Source of the DNA: Comamonadaceae bacterium
Lineage (GTDB): Bacteria; Pseudomonadota; Gammaproteobacteria; Burkholderiales; Burkholderiaceae_C
Assembly: GCA_027488985.1 (NCBI GenBank)
Contig: JAIYAR010000014.1
Location: forward strand, 62,001-126,000
DNA length: 64,000 nt
Reading direction: 5' to 3'
Part shown: piece after piece, positions 1-7,753 of the stretch
How positions within the stretch are numbered: the stretch's first letter is position 1
Layout of the letters: each line of letters opens with the position of its first letter
The notes under the pieces: model-generated
Database searches by the model: none
Told to the model about the DNA's origin: nothing
The model's input: only the letters and a program-made list of their open reading frames with translations
Made by a program: the position numbers and the translations under genes

Positions 1-89
1 GCGTGTGGGGCGGATGCCTCAGTGCACTGCGTGTCGCACCCCTTGCATCAGGCGGGCTGGATACGGAGTTACTGCAAGTGAAGTGCGCC

Positions 90-112
90 CAGTCCCAAGC
101 GCCCGGGGACTG
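90..112 (-). terminator. possible terminator downstream of rhlE-like helicase
   Basis: A 7-bp inverted repeat (CAGTCCC at 90-96, GGGACTG at 106-112) lies just beyond the helicase stop codon. There is no clear T-run on the minus strand, so this is a weak intrinsic terminator at best. The rest of positions 1-128 shows no gene I can support. Confidence 0.3.
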
Positions 113-128
113 AGCGAAGCGTTCAAGC

Positions 129-1628
129 TTAGGCGGACTTGAACAGAGCCGCAACTTTGCGCTTGGGCTTGATGTTGGCAGAGATGCCGCGGCTGGCAGG
201 TTTTGCCGCAGACTCCCAGGAGGGAGCCGGTGCTTCAGCCGCAGGGGCGCTGGGCTCGTAGGGCTTGTCAAAGAACGGATCACGCGGCGCAGGAGCGGGA
301 CGACCATATTCGCGCGGTGCGCGGGTGCGGTAGGCGTCATCGCGCTCATTGCTATGGCTGCGGCCACGGCCTTCACCGCGACTGTCGCCGCGGCCTTCGC
401 TACGCGGGCCCCGGGCTTGCTCGCCGTTCTCGGCGTACATGCGGCGGCCATCATTGATGCGACCCTGGCTGCGAATATCCGGACGGTCTTCGTCGAACTC
501 CACGGCTTCGAGCTCGATCTTGGTCTTGATCAGCTTCTCGATGTCCGCCACCAAGCGCGCATCGTTGCCGCCACCGACAAAGCTCACCGCCAGGCCGGAC
601 GCGCCGGCACGGCCGGTACGGCCGATGCGGTGCACATAGTCTTCCGCGTTGAACGGAATGTCCATATTGAAAACCGCAGGCACGTCCTTGATGTCCAGTC
701 CGCGGGCAGCCACGTCGGTACAGACGAGCAAGTCCACTTCGCCTTTTTTGAACGCTTCCAGTGCTTTCAGGCGCTCGTCCTGGCTCTTGTCGCCGTGCAG
801 GGCCGCAGCACGCAGACCATCGCGCTCCAGGGCGCGAGTCAGGCGGGCGCAACCGAGCTTGCTGTTCACAAACACAAAGGCTTGCTTGATTTCTTTGCTG
901 CGCACGATCTGCAAAAGGGCGTGGCGCTTGTCGTCGTCGTTGACGCGGTAGAAATGCTGCTCCACGGTGGAAGCTGTTGCGTTGGAGCGCGCCACTTCAA
1001 TCGTGATCGGGTTTTGCAGGTAGCTGTTGGCCAATCGCTTGATTTCGGGCGAGAAGGTCGCCGAAAACAGCAAGGTGGTACGCGTCTTGGGCAGGTAGCT
1101 CAGGATGCGCTGCAGGTCCGGCAGGAAGCCGATGTCCAGCATGCGGTCGGCTTCGTCCAGAACCACGTATTCCACCTGGTTCAACACCGCATTTTTGGCT
1201 TCGATGTGATCCAGCAAACGGCCGGGCGTCGCCACCAGCACTTCCACACCGGCTTTGAGCTCCAGGGTCTGGGGCTTCATGTCCATGCCACCGAACACCA
1301 CGGCGCTGCGCAGGTTGGTGTACTTGGCGTACAACTTGACCTGCTGGGCCACCTGGTCGGCCAGCTCGCGGGTAGGCAACAGCACCAGAGCGCGTACGGG
1401 ATGGCGGGCGGGGGAAGTGGAAGCGTTTTCGTGCTTCATCAGGCGCTGCAGCAAAGGCAGTGCGAATGCGGCAGTTTTGCCGGTACCGGTCTGGGCGGCG
1501 CCCATGACGTCTTTCCCGGTTAGCACGACGGGGATGGCCTGCGCCTGGATAGGCGTCATGGTGGTGTAGCCCATTTCCGCCACTGCGCGGGCGAGGGGAT
1601 TGGCCAGCTGCAGCTGGGCAAAAGCCAT
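129..1628 (-). CDS. rhlE: DEAD-box ATP-dependent RNA helicase, RhlE type
   Basis: An RNA-unwinding ATPase of about 499 residues, expected in the cytoplasm in RNA remodelling, ribosome maturation or mRNA turnover. Visible motifs in order are the Q motif near 25-30, motif I AQTGTGKT (45-52), motif II DEAD (158-161), motif III SAT (189-191) and motif VI HRIGRTGR (333-340). An Arg/Gly/Ser-rich tail follows, typical of RhlE proteins and probably RNA-binding. The ATG at 1628 gives an N-terminus MAFAQLQL that matches the short start of E. coli RhlE. A TTG at 1691 in frame would add 21 Thr/Pro-rich residues and cannot be excluded, since neither start has a clear Shine-Dalgarno site. The gene is monocistronic. 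The family is certain, but the exact subfamily (RhlE rather than another DEAD-box paralogue) is inferred from length and tail. Confidence 0.93.
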   Translation of the reverse strand: MAFAQLQLANPLARAVAEMGYTTMTPIQAQAIPVVLTGKDVMGAAQTGTGKTAAFALPLLQRLMKHENASTSPARHPVRALVLLPTRELADQVAQQVKLYAKYTNLRSAVVFGGMDMKPQTLELKAGVEVLVATPGRLLDHIEAKNAVLNQVEYVVLDEADRMLDIGFLPDLQRILSYLPKTRTTLLFSATFSPEIKRLANSYLQNPITIEVARSNATASTVEQHFYRVNDDDKRHALLQIVRSKEIKQAFVFVNSKLGCARLTRALERDGLRAAALHGDKSQDERLKALEAFKKGEVDLLVCTDVAARGLDIKDVPAVFNMDIPFNAEDYVHRIGRTGRAGASGLAVSFVGGGNDARLVADIEKLIKTKIELEAVEFDEDRPDIRSQGRINDGRRMYAENGEQARGPRSEGRGDSRGEGRGRSHSNERDDAYRTRAPREYGRPAPAPRDPFFDKPYEPSAPAAEAPAPSWESAAKPASRGISANIKPKRKVAALFKSA

Positions 1629-1780
1629 GGTGGGCGTGTCCGCGGTGAGCTCGTTGGAGGTCACGGGAGTGGGAGTCAATTCAGTAATCAAATCGGTAAG
1701 GCATAGCCATAAAGAGTGCTATCCATCCGATAGCGGGTCGCCCAAAGGAAGTCAGGGCAAACCCCGATTATCCCCTAGTC

Positions 1781-2686
1781 CTAAATAGAGCGGTTAGAAA
1801 ACGTGTCACAGCCCTTGACGCTGCCGGTTTTCAGGCCCTTGTCGAACCAGCGCTGGCGCTGGGCGCTGCTGCCGTGGGTAAAGCTCTCCGGCACCACCGC
1901 TCGCCCGGAGCCGCGTTGCAAAGCGTCGTCACCGATTTTGGCTGCCGCGTTCATGGCCTCCGCCACATCGCCCTCTTCCAACAGCTGGCGGGCGTTGTTG
2001 GCGTGGTGGGCCCAAACGCCGGCAAAGCAGTCGGCCTGCAGCTCGAGGCGCACACTCAGAGCGTTGCCCTCCGCCTCGCTGGCGCGGCTGCGTGCCTCTT
2101 GTACCTTGGCGCTGATGCCCAACAGGTTTTGTACGTGGTGGCCGACCTCATGGGCGATCACATAAGCCTGCGCAAAGTCACCCGGCGCGCCCAGTTGTTT
2201 TTGCAGGGTCTCGTAAAAACCGAGGTCGATATAGACCTTTTGATCCGCAGGGCAATAAAAGGGCCCCATGGCGCTCTGGCCCTGGCCGCAAGCGGTGGGC
2301 GTAGATCCGCGGAAAAGCACCAGCTTGGGATTGCGGTAAGTGCCGCCCCCTTTGGTGAACACCTCACCCCAGACATCTTCAGTATCCGCCAGCACGGTGG
2401 ACACAAACTTGGCCATCTTGTCATCGGCTGGCGGGCGTTGCGCAGGTGCCTGCTGCACCTGAGTGATGGGAGCTCCACCGCTCAGGGCACTGAGAATCGT
2501 CAAGGGGCTGACACCCAGCGCCCATCCGCCCAGCAAGGCGATCACGATGGTGCCTACCCCCAAGCGCCCGCTCAGCAGTGCACCCAAGGGGCCGAGTCCA
2601 CCGCCTCCGCCGCCACGGAAGCCCCCGCCACCGCCACTACGGCGGTCTTCCACGTTATCGGACTCGCGGTTGCCTTCCCATTTCAT
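1781..2686 (-). CDS. neutral zinc metallopeptidase, YpfJ family
   Basis: A 301-residue protein with the zinc-binding motif HEVGHH at 179-184 and a downstream conserved ELQADCFAG segment near 214-222 that should supply the third ligand. Both are hallmarks of the YpfJ/Zn_peptidase family. The N-terminus is Gly/Arg-rich (about 17-32) and is followed by one hydrophobic segment (about 41-65). The catalytic domain is therefore probably anchored in the inner membrane and faces the periplasm. The substrate of the family is unknown. The start is the ATG at 2686. The gene lies between dCMP deaminase and rhlE on the same strand, with short gaps and no functional link I can see. Confidence 0.9.
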   Translation of the reverse strand: MKWEGNRESDNVEDRRSGGGGGFRGGGGGGLGPLGALLSGRLGVGTIVIALLGGWALGVSPLTILSALSGGAPITQVQQAPAQRPPADDKMAKFVSTVLADTEDVWGEVFTKGGGTYRNPKLVLFRGSTPTACGQGQSAMGPFYCPADQKVYIDLGFYETLQKQLGAPGDFAQAYVIAHEVGHHVQNLLGISAKVQEARSRASEAEGNALSVRLELQADCFAGVWAHHANNARQLLEEGDVAEAMNAAAKIGDDALQRGSGRAVVPESFTHGSSAQRQRWFDKGLKTGSVKGCDTFSNRSI

Positions 2687-2709
2687 GTTGTGTCTTTCGC
2701 CCGCAGTGG

Positions 2710-3237
2710 TTAACGGTTCGTTGTGGAGGTTTCAATAAACTGCGCCAGCTCAGCAGACCACTCCGCAGACTCGGGTTGCAAAGTTTGCAGGGACTCGATT
2801 TCGACACCAGCGTCAGAGAGCATCTTTTCGGAGGCTGCGTTCACGCGCTCCTGGTGTGCTTTTTTGTCCAGATACACCACCCTCTTGATGCCGACCTGGA
2901 TGATGGACTGCACGCACCGCGGGCACGGGTATTGGGTTGCGTAGATGGTGGAGCCATGCAGCGGCAGCGAGGTGCAGTTCAGTATGGCGTTCTGCTCGGC
3001 ATGCACGATGTAGCTGTGGCGGGAATTCAGCGGGTCGCTGTCGTCGTCCTGCCAGTAATGCTCGTCGTGGTCGTCGCAACCACGCGGCAGGCCGTTGTAG
3101 CCCACGCCGGAAATCTTGTTGTCCGGGCCGACGATGCACGCGCCGTTGCGTTTGCGGGCGTCTTTGGAACGGGCTGCGGCCAGAAGCGCCACGCCCATGA
3201 ACATGGAATGCCAGTGAATCAGAGAGTCGTTTTTCAT
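2710..3237 (-). CDS. dCMP/cytidine deaminase-fold zinc enzyme (dCMP deaminase)
   Basis: A 175-residue CDA-fold deaminase. Zinc and catalytic residues are visible as HAEQNA (H79, E81) and PCPRC (C105, C108). A Cys/His-containing insertion around 54-75 is typical of deoxycytidylate deaminases of the ComEB/DctD type, which convert dCMP to dUMP for thymidylate synthesis. The open frame extends upstream to 3435, but that part is unlike the family and overlaps the MFS gene. I therefore use the ATG at 3237, where the alignable protein begins ([10 protein letters not shown]). It precedes the zinc peptidase by 23 bp and may be cotranscribed with it. Substrate specificity is assigned by family resemblance. 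Confidence 0.85.
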   Translation of the reverse strand: MKNDSLIHWHSMFMGVALLAAARSKDARKRNGACIVGPDNKISGVGYNGLPRGCDDHDEHYWQDDDSDPLNSRHSYIVHAEQNAILNCTSLPLHGSTIYATQYPCPRCVQSIIQVGIKRVVYLDKKAHQERVNAASEKMLSDAGVEIESLQTLQPESAEWSAELAQFIETSTTNR

Positions 3238-3307
3238 AGCAAGCAGTGGTTTCGGGCAGTCTAGCACCGCAAGACTCCAGGCCTTCACCACGGCCTGGTG
3301 CGGCGCA

Positions 3308-4513
3308 TCAGGCGGGGCGCAAGACCCCACGATCGCGCCGCTCCAGCATGACCGACGCCGCAAACACAAACAAACCAAAGAAGGACAGCACCGCGCCCAC
3401 GTAGCCGGTGGCGGCGTAGCCGTAACCAAAGGCAATCACCAAGCCGCCCAGCCACGCACCCAACGCATTGGCCACATTGAATGCAGAATGCAAAGAAGCA
3501 GCGGCCAGTGTCTGGCCATCTGCTGCCACATCCATCAAGCGGGTCTGAATGGCCGGGCCGGCGGCGAAAGTGCAGCCGATCAAAAACGTGCAGATGCACA
3601 GCATCCAGGGTGAGCCTGCTGTCAGGCTGAACAAGCTCATCACCACGATGTTGAACACCAGCATGCCGCCTATGGTGCCCATCAAGGCAATGTCTGCCAG
3701 CTTGGAACCGACCACATTGCCCACATTCATGCCCACACCGAACAAAGCCATGATCACCGGAATCATGCCTGCAGGCATGTGTGCCACCTCGGTAGCGGTC
3801 CCGGCGATATACGAAAAGATGGAGAACATGCCGCCGAAGCCGGTTGCCGCCAAGGTGAGTGTCAGCAAAACTTGGGGATGGGTAAACGCCACCAGCTCAC
3901 GCATGACACCCGCGCCCTCGGTGGGCTTGTCGCGCGGCAGGTAAAGCCAGATGAGTGTGACGGTCAGCGCGCCGATCGCACCCACCGACAGGAACAAAAC
4001 GCGCCAGTTCAAGGATTGTCCGAAAAACGCCATCACCGGCGTACCCAAGAGGGTCGCCACCGTGAGGCCCATCATCACGTAGCCCACCGCCTGTGCCCGC
4101 ATCTGCACCGGTACCAGCGAGGCAGCCACCAGCGCCGAAACGCCGAAATACGCACCGTGTGGCAGCCCGGTCAGAAACCGCAGCACCGTAAAGCTCAGGA
4201 AGTCCGGCGCCAATGCACTGGCCAGATTGCCTACCGTGAACACCGACATCAGAATCAGCAACAGCGAACGGCGCGACGCCTTGGCGCCGGCAATCGCAAT
4301 CAGCGGCGCCCCCACCACCACACCCAAGGCGTAGGCACTGATGACGTAGCCCGCCTGCGGCGTGGTGACCTGAAACGTGGCAGCCACATCCGGCAACAAG
4401 CCCATGATGGCGAATTCACCCGTGCCTATACCGAAGCCGCCGCAAGCCAGTGCGAGGACGACCAAAACCACCTGAAACCGTGTCAACGGGGTGGCGTCTT
4501 CTTTTGAATGCAT
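3308..4513 (-). CDS. MFS transporter, DHA1 family (AraJ/YdhP-like sugar or drug exporter)
   Basis: A 401-residue integral membrane protein with about twelve hydrophobic segments. It has a typical MFS start (GGFGIGTGEFAIMGLLPDVA in the first helix) and an intracellular loop between helices 2 and 3. The sequence style is that of AraJ, YdhP and PbuE-like exporters of drugs, arabinose or purines. The ATG at 4513 is preceded by AAGGA six bases upstream, whereas the longer frame from 4540 would need GTG and has no ribosome site. The gene stands alone. The substrate is unknown. Some relatives export purine bases, and that would suit the neighbourhood, but nothing in the sequence proves it. Confidence 0.88.
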   Translation of the reverse strand: MHSKEDATPLTRFQVVLVVLALACGGFGIGTGEFAIMGLLPDVAATFQVTTPQAGYVISAYALGVVVGAPLIAIAGAKASRRSLLLILMSVFTVGNLASALAPDFLSFTVLRFLTGLPHGAYFGVSALVAASLVPVQMRAQAVGYVMMGLTVATLLGTPVMAFFGQSLNWRVLFLSVGAIGALTVTLIWLYLPRDKPTEGAGVMRELVAFTHPQVLLTLTLAATGFGGMFSIFSYIAGTATEVAHMPAGMIPVIMALFGVGMNVGNVVGSKLADIALMGTIGGMLVFNIVVMSLFSLTAGSPWMLCICTFLIGCTFAAGPAIQTRLMDVAADGQTLAAASLHSAFNVANALGAWLGGLVIAFGYGYAATGYVGAVLSFFGLFVFAASVMLERRDRGVLRPA

Positions 4514-4609
4514 GAATTCCTTGGGGGTGGTGCAGTGCACCTACAAGTCAGTGCCCACAGTGCGAAGGCTCGGAGCCTGTCCAACCTGAGTGGACTGGGG
4601 GGTGAAAGT

Positions 4610-4933
4610 CTATCTGGGCCTCACTCCGGTAATTCCTTTGACCGCGAAAAACACGTAGGACACCAAAGTCACTATTGCTGTCAACGAAATCACGACAATG
4701 ACAAAACCGCCGCCAAGAAAAGGCCCCAAAAAGATCCCGACAGTCAATGAAAAGGCGATTGGAAATCCTACAACGACCATGAAAGCAGGCCAAAGTGCTG
4801 TGAGTAGGTTTCTATAGGTCACATGCTTACTTGTCCAGCGTGAGTAAGCGAACAGACTCAGGGCGCCTAACGCGATAAGTCCGATTAACGGGCCGAGGAC
4901 CAAAAAAACAAATAGACCAACAAAATCTCTCAT
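4610..4933 (-). CDS. small hypothetical membrane protein, AT-richer than its surroundings
   Basis: 107 residues with three or four predicted membrane segments (about 5-29, 43-66 and 70-95) and a short positively charged tail (VRPR). I do not recognise a family. A good ribosome site (AGGTGG, five bases before the ATG at 4933) supports real translation. By eye its base composition is clearly less GC-rich than the neighbouring genes, with many A-runs and less biased third positions. This suggests recent acquisition or weak selection. It lies alone between the MFS gene and guaD. Confidence 0.65.
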   Translation of the reverse strand: MRDFVGLFVFLVLGPLIGLIALGALSLFAYSRWTSKHVTYRNLLTALWPAFMVVVGFPIAFSLTVGIFLGPFLGGGFVIVVISLTAIVTLVSYVFFAVKGITGVRPR

Positions 4934-4981
4934 GCACCACCTGTGAATTAATTCATCAGAATTGATTTTGCATCTTGGCGC

Positions 4982-5036
4982 GATACAAAATTGATAGCTG
5001 CTCGCGCAACATCCACGGGCGCCAGAGGCCTAAATG
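4982..5036 (+). repeat. interspersed ~54-bp repeat, copy A (covers guaD stop codon)
   Basis: This copy contains GATAGCTGCTCGCGCAAC and ACGGGCGCCAGAGGCC in the same spacing as the other copies. On the minus strand the TAG stop codon of guaD (5030-5032) falls inside the repeat, so the end of the guaD protein is set by it. Confidence 0.75.
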
Positions 5037-6361
5037 GCTTGGGAAATCACCGTTTTCTCGACTAGACGGTCGTCGCCCAACACGATCAGGCTGAACAGCA
5101 GCTCATCGAGGTTAGAGGCCAAGGCCGTCTTGCGGGCCAGGAGCGGTGTGGCTTGGGGGTTGAGGACCACAAAGTCGGCCTCGCAACCGGGCAGCAGGTT
5201 GCCCACTGCGGGTCGACCGTTTGCTCCGTCCAGCCCCAAGGCGCCTGCGGCTCCCGCCGTGTGCTGCCACCACAAGTGCTGGGGCGAGAGCGAGAGGCCG
5301 GGTTTGGTCTGGCCTTCGCGGCCTACGTAATACGCAGCCAGCATGGTGTGGAAGGGGCTGAACGATGTGCCGCCCCCCACATCGCTGGCCAGGCCGTACT
5401 GGTAGCCCACGCGGTCAGCACCTTCGTAGTCGAAGAAGCCGCTGCCCAAGAACAGGTTGCTGGTCGGGCTGATGGCCGCGGCCGCGCCGGTGTCGCGCAT
5501 CAGGGCGCGGTCGTCGTCATCAAAGTGGATGCAGTGGGCGTAGATGGCGCGTTCGCGCATCAAGCCGAAATCGTCATAGGTGGCGAGGTAGGAGCGGGAC
5601 GCCGGGAACAGCTCGCGTGCCCAGGTGATTTCGTCCTTGTTCTCGGCCACATGGCTCTGAATCCATACGTCGCCGTACTGCTGGGCCAACTCGCCCGCGC
5701 CGCGCAACTGGGCATCGGTGCTGGTGGGCGCAAAGCGCGGGGTGATGGCGTAGCCCAGGCGGTCCACGCCGTGCCAGCGCTGGATCAGCGACTCGGTATC
5801 GCGCAGGCTTTGCTCGGTGCCGCTCACGCTGCCCAGTCCCTGGTTCACCAGGTAGTCCGGGGCATGGCGGTCCATCAGCACCAGCCCGGTGATCAGGCGC
5901 ATGCGCCGGGCTTGCGCCTCGGTGAACAAGGCGTTGACCGACTCGGGGTGCGAAGTGGCAAAGGTGAGCGCGGTGGTCACGCCATTGCGCAGCAGCTCTG
6001 CTATAAAAAACGTAGCTGCTTGCGCACTGTGGTCGGGCGCGGAGAAGCGATTTTCTGTGGGGAAGGTGTAGTTCTCCAGCCAGGGCAACAAGCCGCTGGC
6101 GGGCGACCCGATCACGTCGATCTGCGGGTAGTGGATGTGCAGGTCAATAAACCCCGGCGCGATGATGCGCCCGGGAAAATGCTGCACGGGCACCTGCGGG
6201 TACTGCTTGGATACGGTGCTGTACGCACCGATGGCCTGCACCACCTGCCGCCCCTGGGCATCAGGACCGACGACCAACAGGCCATCCTGCTCATAGAGGG
6301 CGCGGGCTACGCCCTCGCTGCGAGGGGCAAACCAGAGAAGAGAGGCGCGGTAGGCGTTCAT
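5030..6361 (-). CDS. guaD: guanine deaminase (amidohydrolase type)
   Basis: A 443-residue metal-dependent amidohydrolase that converts guanine to xanthine in purine catabolism. Visible features are the metal motif in APGFIDLHIHYPQ (H75, H77), the guanine-deaminase segment LPWLENYTFPTE (92-103), SHVAENKDE, a YAHCIHFDD His motif and LASDVGGGTSFS. All match GuaD rather than other amidohydrolases. The open frame runs on to 6658 through queD, but homology starts at the ATG at 6361. A repeat copy (6001-6055) encodes residues 103-121 antisense, and the stop codon lies in another copy. It lies 64 bp downstream of queD on the same strand, so queE-queD-guaD may form one operon that ends in guanine breakdown. 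Confidence 0.94.
   Translation of the reverse strand: MNAYRASLLWFAPRSEGVARALYEQDGLLVVGPDAQGRQVVQAIGAYSTVSKQYPQVPVQHFPGRIIAPGFIDLHIHYPQIDVIGSPASGLLPWLENYTFPTENRFSAPDHSAQAATFFIAELLRNGVTTALTFATSHPESVNALFTEAQARRMRLITGLVLMDRHAPDYLVNQGLGSVSGTEQSLRDTESLIQRWHGVDRLGYAITPRFAPTSTDAQLRGAGELAQQYGDVWIQSHVAENKDEITWARELFPASRSYLATYDDFGLMRERAIYAHCIHFDDDDRALMRDTGAAAAISPTSNLFLGSGFFDYEGADRVGYQYGLASDVGGGTSFSPFHTMLAAYYVGREGQTKPGLSLSPQHLWWQHTAGAAGALGLDGANGRPAVGNLLPGCEADFVVLNPQATPLLARKTALASNLDELLFSLIVLGDDRLVEKTVISQAI
6001..6055 (+). repeat. interspersed ~54-bp repeat, copy B (inside guaD, antisense)
   Basis: It begins CTATAAAAAACGTAGCTGCT, followed by TGCGCA and CGGGCGCGGAGA at the repeat's usual spacing. On the guaD strand it encodes residues 103-121, using an ATA codon and a T-run that are unusual in this GC-rich gene. 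The region aligns without an evident length change to guanine deaminases as I know them, so this copy replaced coding sequence or was adapted. Confidence 0.6.
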
Positions 6362-6425
6362 GGTGGTGAGCTTCAAAGACGCAGGATATGGCGTAGCAGC
6401 AATGTCTGTACCAAGCGCTGAAACA

Positions 6426-6833
6426 TCAGTGGGCGCGCAACGTGCAGCTGTCGCCAATGCCGTCGCGCCAGACGCGCACTTGTGACAGGCCCGAAAATTC
6501 AGCCGCCATGGCACGCCAGATGAATGCAGCCAAATTCTCCAGCGTGCCGGGGCCCAAGCCTTCCACTTCGTCCAGCAAGTGGTGGTCCAGCTGAGGTCGC
6601 AGCACCTGAATGGCGTTACGCAAATGGCCCAGGTCCACCACCATGCCGGTGTCTGCATCGGCGCTGCCGGCCACCGTCACTTCGGCATGGTAGGTGTGAC
6701 CATGGATGCGGCGGCTTCCGGCGATTTCTTCAGCGTCATCTACCGTGCGCTTCAAGGTGTGGGCGGCGTCAAAGAAGAACTTCTGGCTGACCTCGCAGCT
6801 GCGGGGGAGCGGGATGGCGGGTGCTTGGGTCAT
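6426..6833 (-). CDS. queD: 6-carboxytetrahydropterin synthase family protein (QueD-like) lacking the usual catalytic cysteine
   Basis: A 135-residue PTPS-fold protein, normally making 6-carboxy-5,6,7,8-tetrahydropterin from dihydroneopterin triphosphate for queuosine synthesis. Zinc ligands are visible: H25 in FDAAHTL, and H44 and H46 in RRIHGHTYH. The LDHHLLDEV segment and the TLEN segment of the active site are present. The position four residues before HGH, which is Cys27 in E. coli QueD, is Ser40 here. The ATG at 6833 overlaps the queE stop as ATGA, so the two are translationally coupled. The frame extending to 7073 is only queE in another frame. Pathway assignment is secure from coupling to queE. 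The exact chemistry is less certain because of the missing Cys. Confidence 0.87.
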   Translation of the reverse strand: MTQAPAIPLPRSCEVSQKFFFDAAHTLKRTVDDAEEIAGSRRIHGHTYHAEVTVAGSADADTGMVVDLGHLRNAIQVLRPQLDHHLLDEVEGLGPGTLENLAAFIWRAMAAEFSGLSQVRVWRDGIGDSCTLRAH

Positions 6834-7465
6834 CGGATGCCTGTGATCTTGTGGGTTTGCAGGGAGAGGCGCCATGCCGGGCGCTGCATGCACTGGGTGA
6901 TGCAGGTCTCGGTGTTGGCCGCGCGCTGCGGGCTGTCCATGGGCTGCAGGTAGCGGTGCTTGAAGTCCGCAGCCTCGCACTCCTCCAGGGTGATGCCGGC
7001 CTGCGGCCACACCAGTTTGAGTTCGTGGCCCTGGCGCTGGATCCACTGCGAACCGGCCTTGGGGCTCACACAAATCCAGTCAATGCCTGCGGGCGCCAGC
7101 ACCGTGCCATTGGTTTCCACTGCGATCTGGAAGCCTAAAGCGTGCAGTGCCTCGATCAGCGCGGTGTCCACCTGCAGCAGCGGCTCGCCACCGGTCATCA
7201 CCACAAAACGGTGCGCCGTGTCGGCTGATGGCCACTGCGCCGCAATGCGCTCGGCCAAGGCCTGCGCGGTGCTGAACTTGCCGCCCAGCGTGCCGTTGGT
7301 ACCCACAAAGTCGGTGTCGCAAAATTGGCAAACGGCGGTAGCGCGGTCTTGCTCCCGGCCGGACCACAGGTTGCAACCGGCGAAGCGGCAGAACACAGCC
7401 GGTCGCCCTGCGTGTGAGCCTTCGCCCTGCAGGGTGTAGAAAATTTCTTTGACTTGGTATGCCAT
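6830..7465 (-). CDS. queE: 7-carboxy-7-deazaguanine synthase (radical SAM)
   Basis: A 211-residue radical SAM enzyme that converts 6-carboxytetrahydropterin to 7-carboxy-7-deazaguanine in queuosine biosynthesis. The cluster-binding cysteines are C31, C46 and C49, giving CX14CX2C. This expanded motif is the one known from Burkholderia multivorans QueE rather than the common CX3CX2C. Further family signs are IFYTLQGEG at 8-16, the MTGGEPLLQ glycine motif and ETNGT. The ATG at 7465 has no ribosome site of its own. It lies five bases after the stop of a short leader frame (7471-7542), so translation is probably coupled to that peptide. It is followed directly by queD. Confidence 0.93.
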   Translation of the reverse strand: MAYQVKEIFYTLQGEGSHAGRPAVFCRFAGCNLWSGREQDRATAVCQFCDTDFVGTNGTLGGKFSTAQALAERIAAQWPSADTAHRFVVMTGGEPLLQVDTALIEALHALGFQIAVETNGTVLAPAGIDWICVSPKAGSQWIQRQGHELKLVWPQAGITLEECEAADFKHRYLQPMDSPQRAANTETCITQCMQRPAWRLSLQTHKITGIR

Positions 7466-7470
7466 GGCCG

Positions 7471-7542
7471 TTACGCAGCCACAGCGAAAGAGCGGGAGAA
7501 ACAACAAGCGGCCACAGGTGTGGCGGCGAGGTTTTTGTACAT
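7471..7542 (-). CDS. possible 23-residue leader peptide upstream of queE
   Basis: An ATG at 7542 with a strong ribosome site (GAGGA, six bases upstream) opens a 23-codon frame starting MYKNLAATPVA, containing Cys-Cys near the middle and ending TAA at 7471. The stop lies five bases before the queE ATG, which lacks its own ribosome site. Spacing and signal strength argue for real translation, but I know no homologue. It could simply be a translational-coupling device. Confidence 0.45.
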   Translation of the reverse strand: MYKNLAATPVAACCFSRSFAVAA

Positions 7543-7570
7543 GGTAGTCCTCTACATGGCTCCGGAACAC

Positions 7571-7600
7571 AAAAGGCAAGGCCCGCCGGAGCAGCGGGCC
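7571..7600 (-). terminator. hairpin with T-rich tail between the adenine deaminase gene and queE
   Basis: A perfect 7-bp stem (GGCCCGC/GCGGGCC, arms 7580-7586 and 7594-7600, 7-base loop) is followed on the minus strand by TTGCCTTTT. It may end the Rieske-adenine deaminase transcript or act as an attenuator or 5' structure ahead of the leader peptide and queE. Confidence 0.55.
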
Positions 7601-7632
7601 TCTGCGTGGATTTTACCGTGCGGGCCTTCAAA

Positions 7633-7642
7633 CTGTATACAG
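7633..7642. promoter_or_regulatory. TGTATACA palindrome upstream of queE-queD-guaD (candidate GntR site)
   Basis: CTGTATACAG is a perfect 10-bp palindrome sharing the TGTATACA core with sites at 50699, 55454, 55467 and 57154 near the second purine block. It lies upstream of the queE-queD-guaD group on the minus strand. It is the only such core in this half of the window that I found. Confidence 0.5.
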
Positions 7643-7653
7643 CGCCGCAAATA

Positions 7654-7707
7654 CTATCTATTTGATAGCTGCCCGCGCTGACAGAACGCGCGCTAGAGGC
7701 CTATTTG
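7654..7707 (+). repeat. interspersed ~54-bp repeat, copy C (intergenic)
   Basis: It begins CTATCTATTTGATAGCTGCC and ends GCGCTAGAGGCCTATTTGG, aligning base for base in spacing with the other copies. It lies between the adenine deaminase stop and the TGTATACA site. Confidence 0.7.
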
Positions 7708-7753
7708 GCACTCAAACGCCGTCCGGGAGCAGGCGCGAGCGATTGGCCGGTGT

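Noticed and set aside
1-128. gene fragment at the left edge
   Set aside because: No frame shows recognisable protein sequence. Only a possible terminator is visible.
354-1523. 389-codon + strand frame over the helicase gene
   Set aside because: It is antisense to all helicase motifs and has no domain or ribosome site.
1701-1745. GCTATC/GATAGC hairpin upstream of the helicase gene as a repeat copy
   Set aside because: It shares only the core hexamers. The spacing and the GGGCGCC part are missing.
5153-6421. 422-codon + strand frame over guaD
   Set aside because: It is antisense to a complete guanine deaminase, with no domain.
7466-7660. preQ1 riboswitch upstream of queE
   Set aside because: I looked for the short stem with a C-rich loop and A-rich tail. 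A stretch near 7531-7556 is faintly similar but lacks the conserved pairing. A leader peptide explains the region better.
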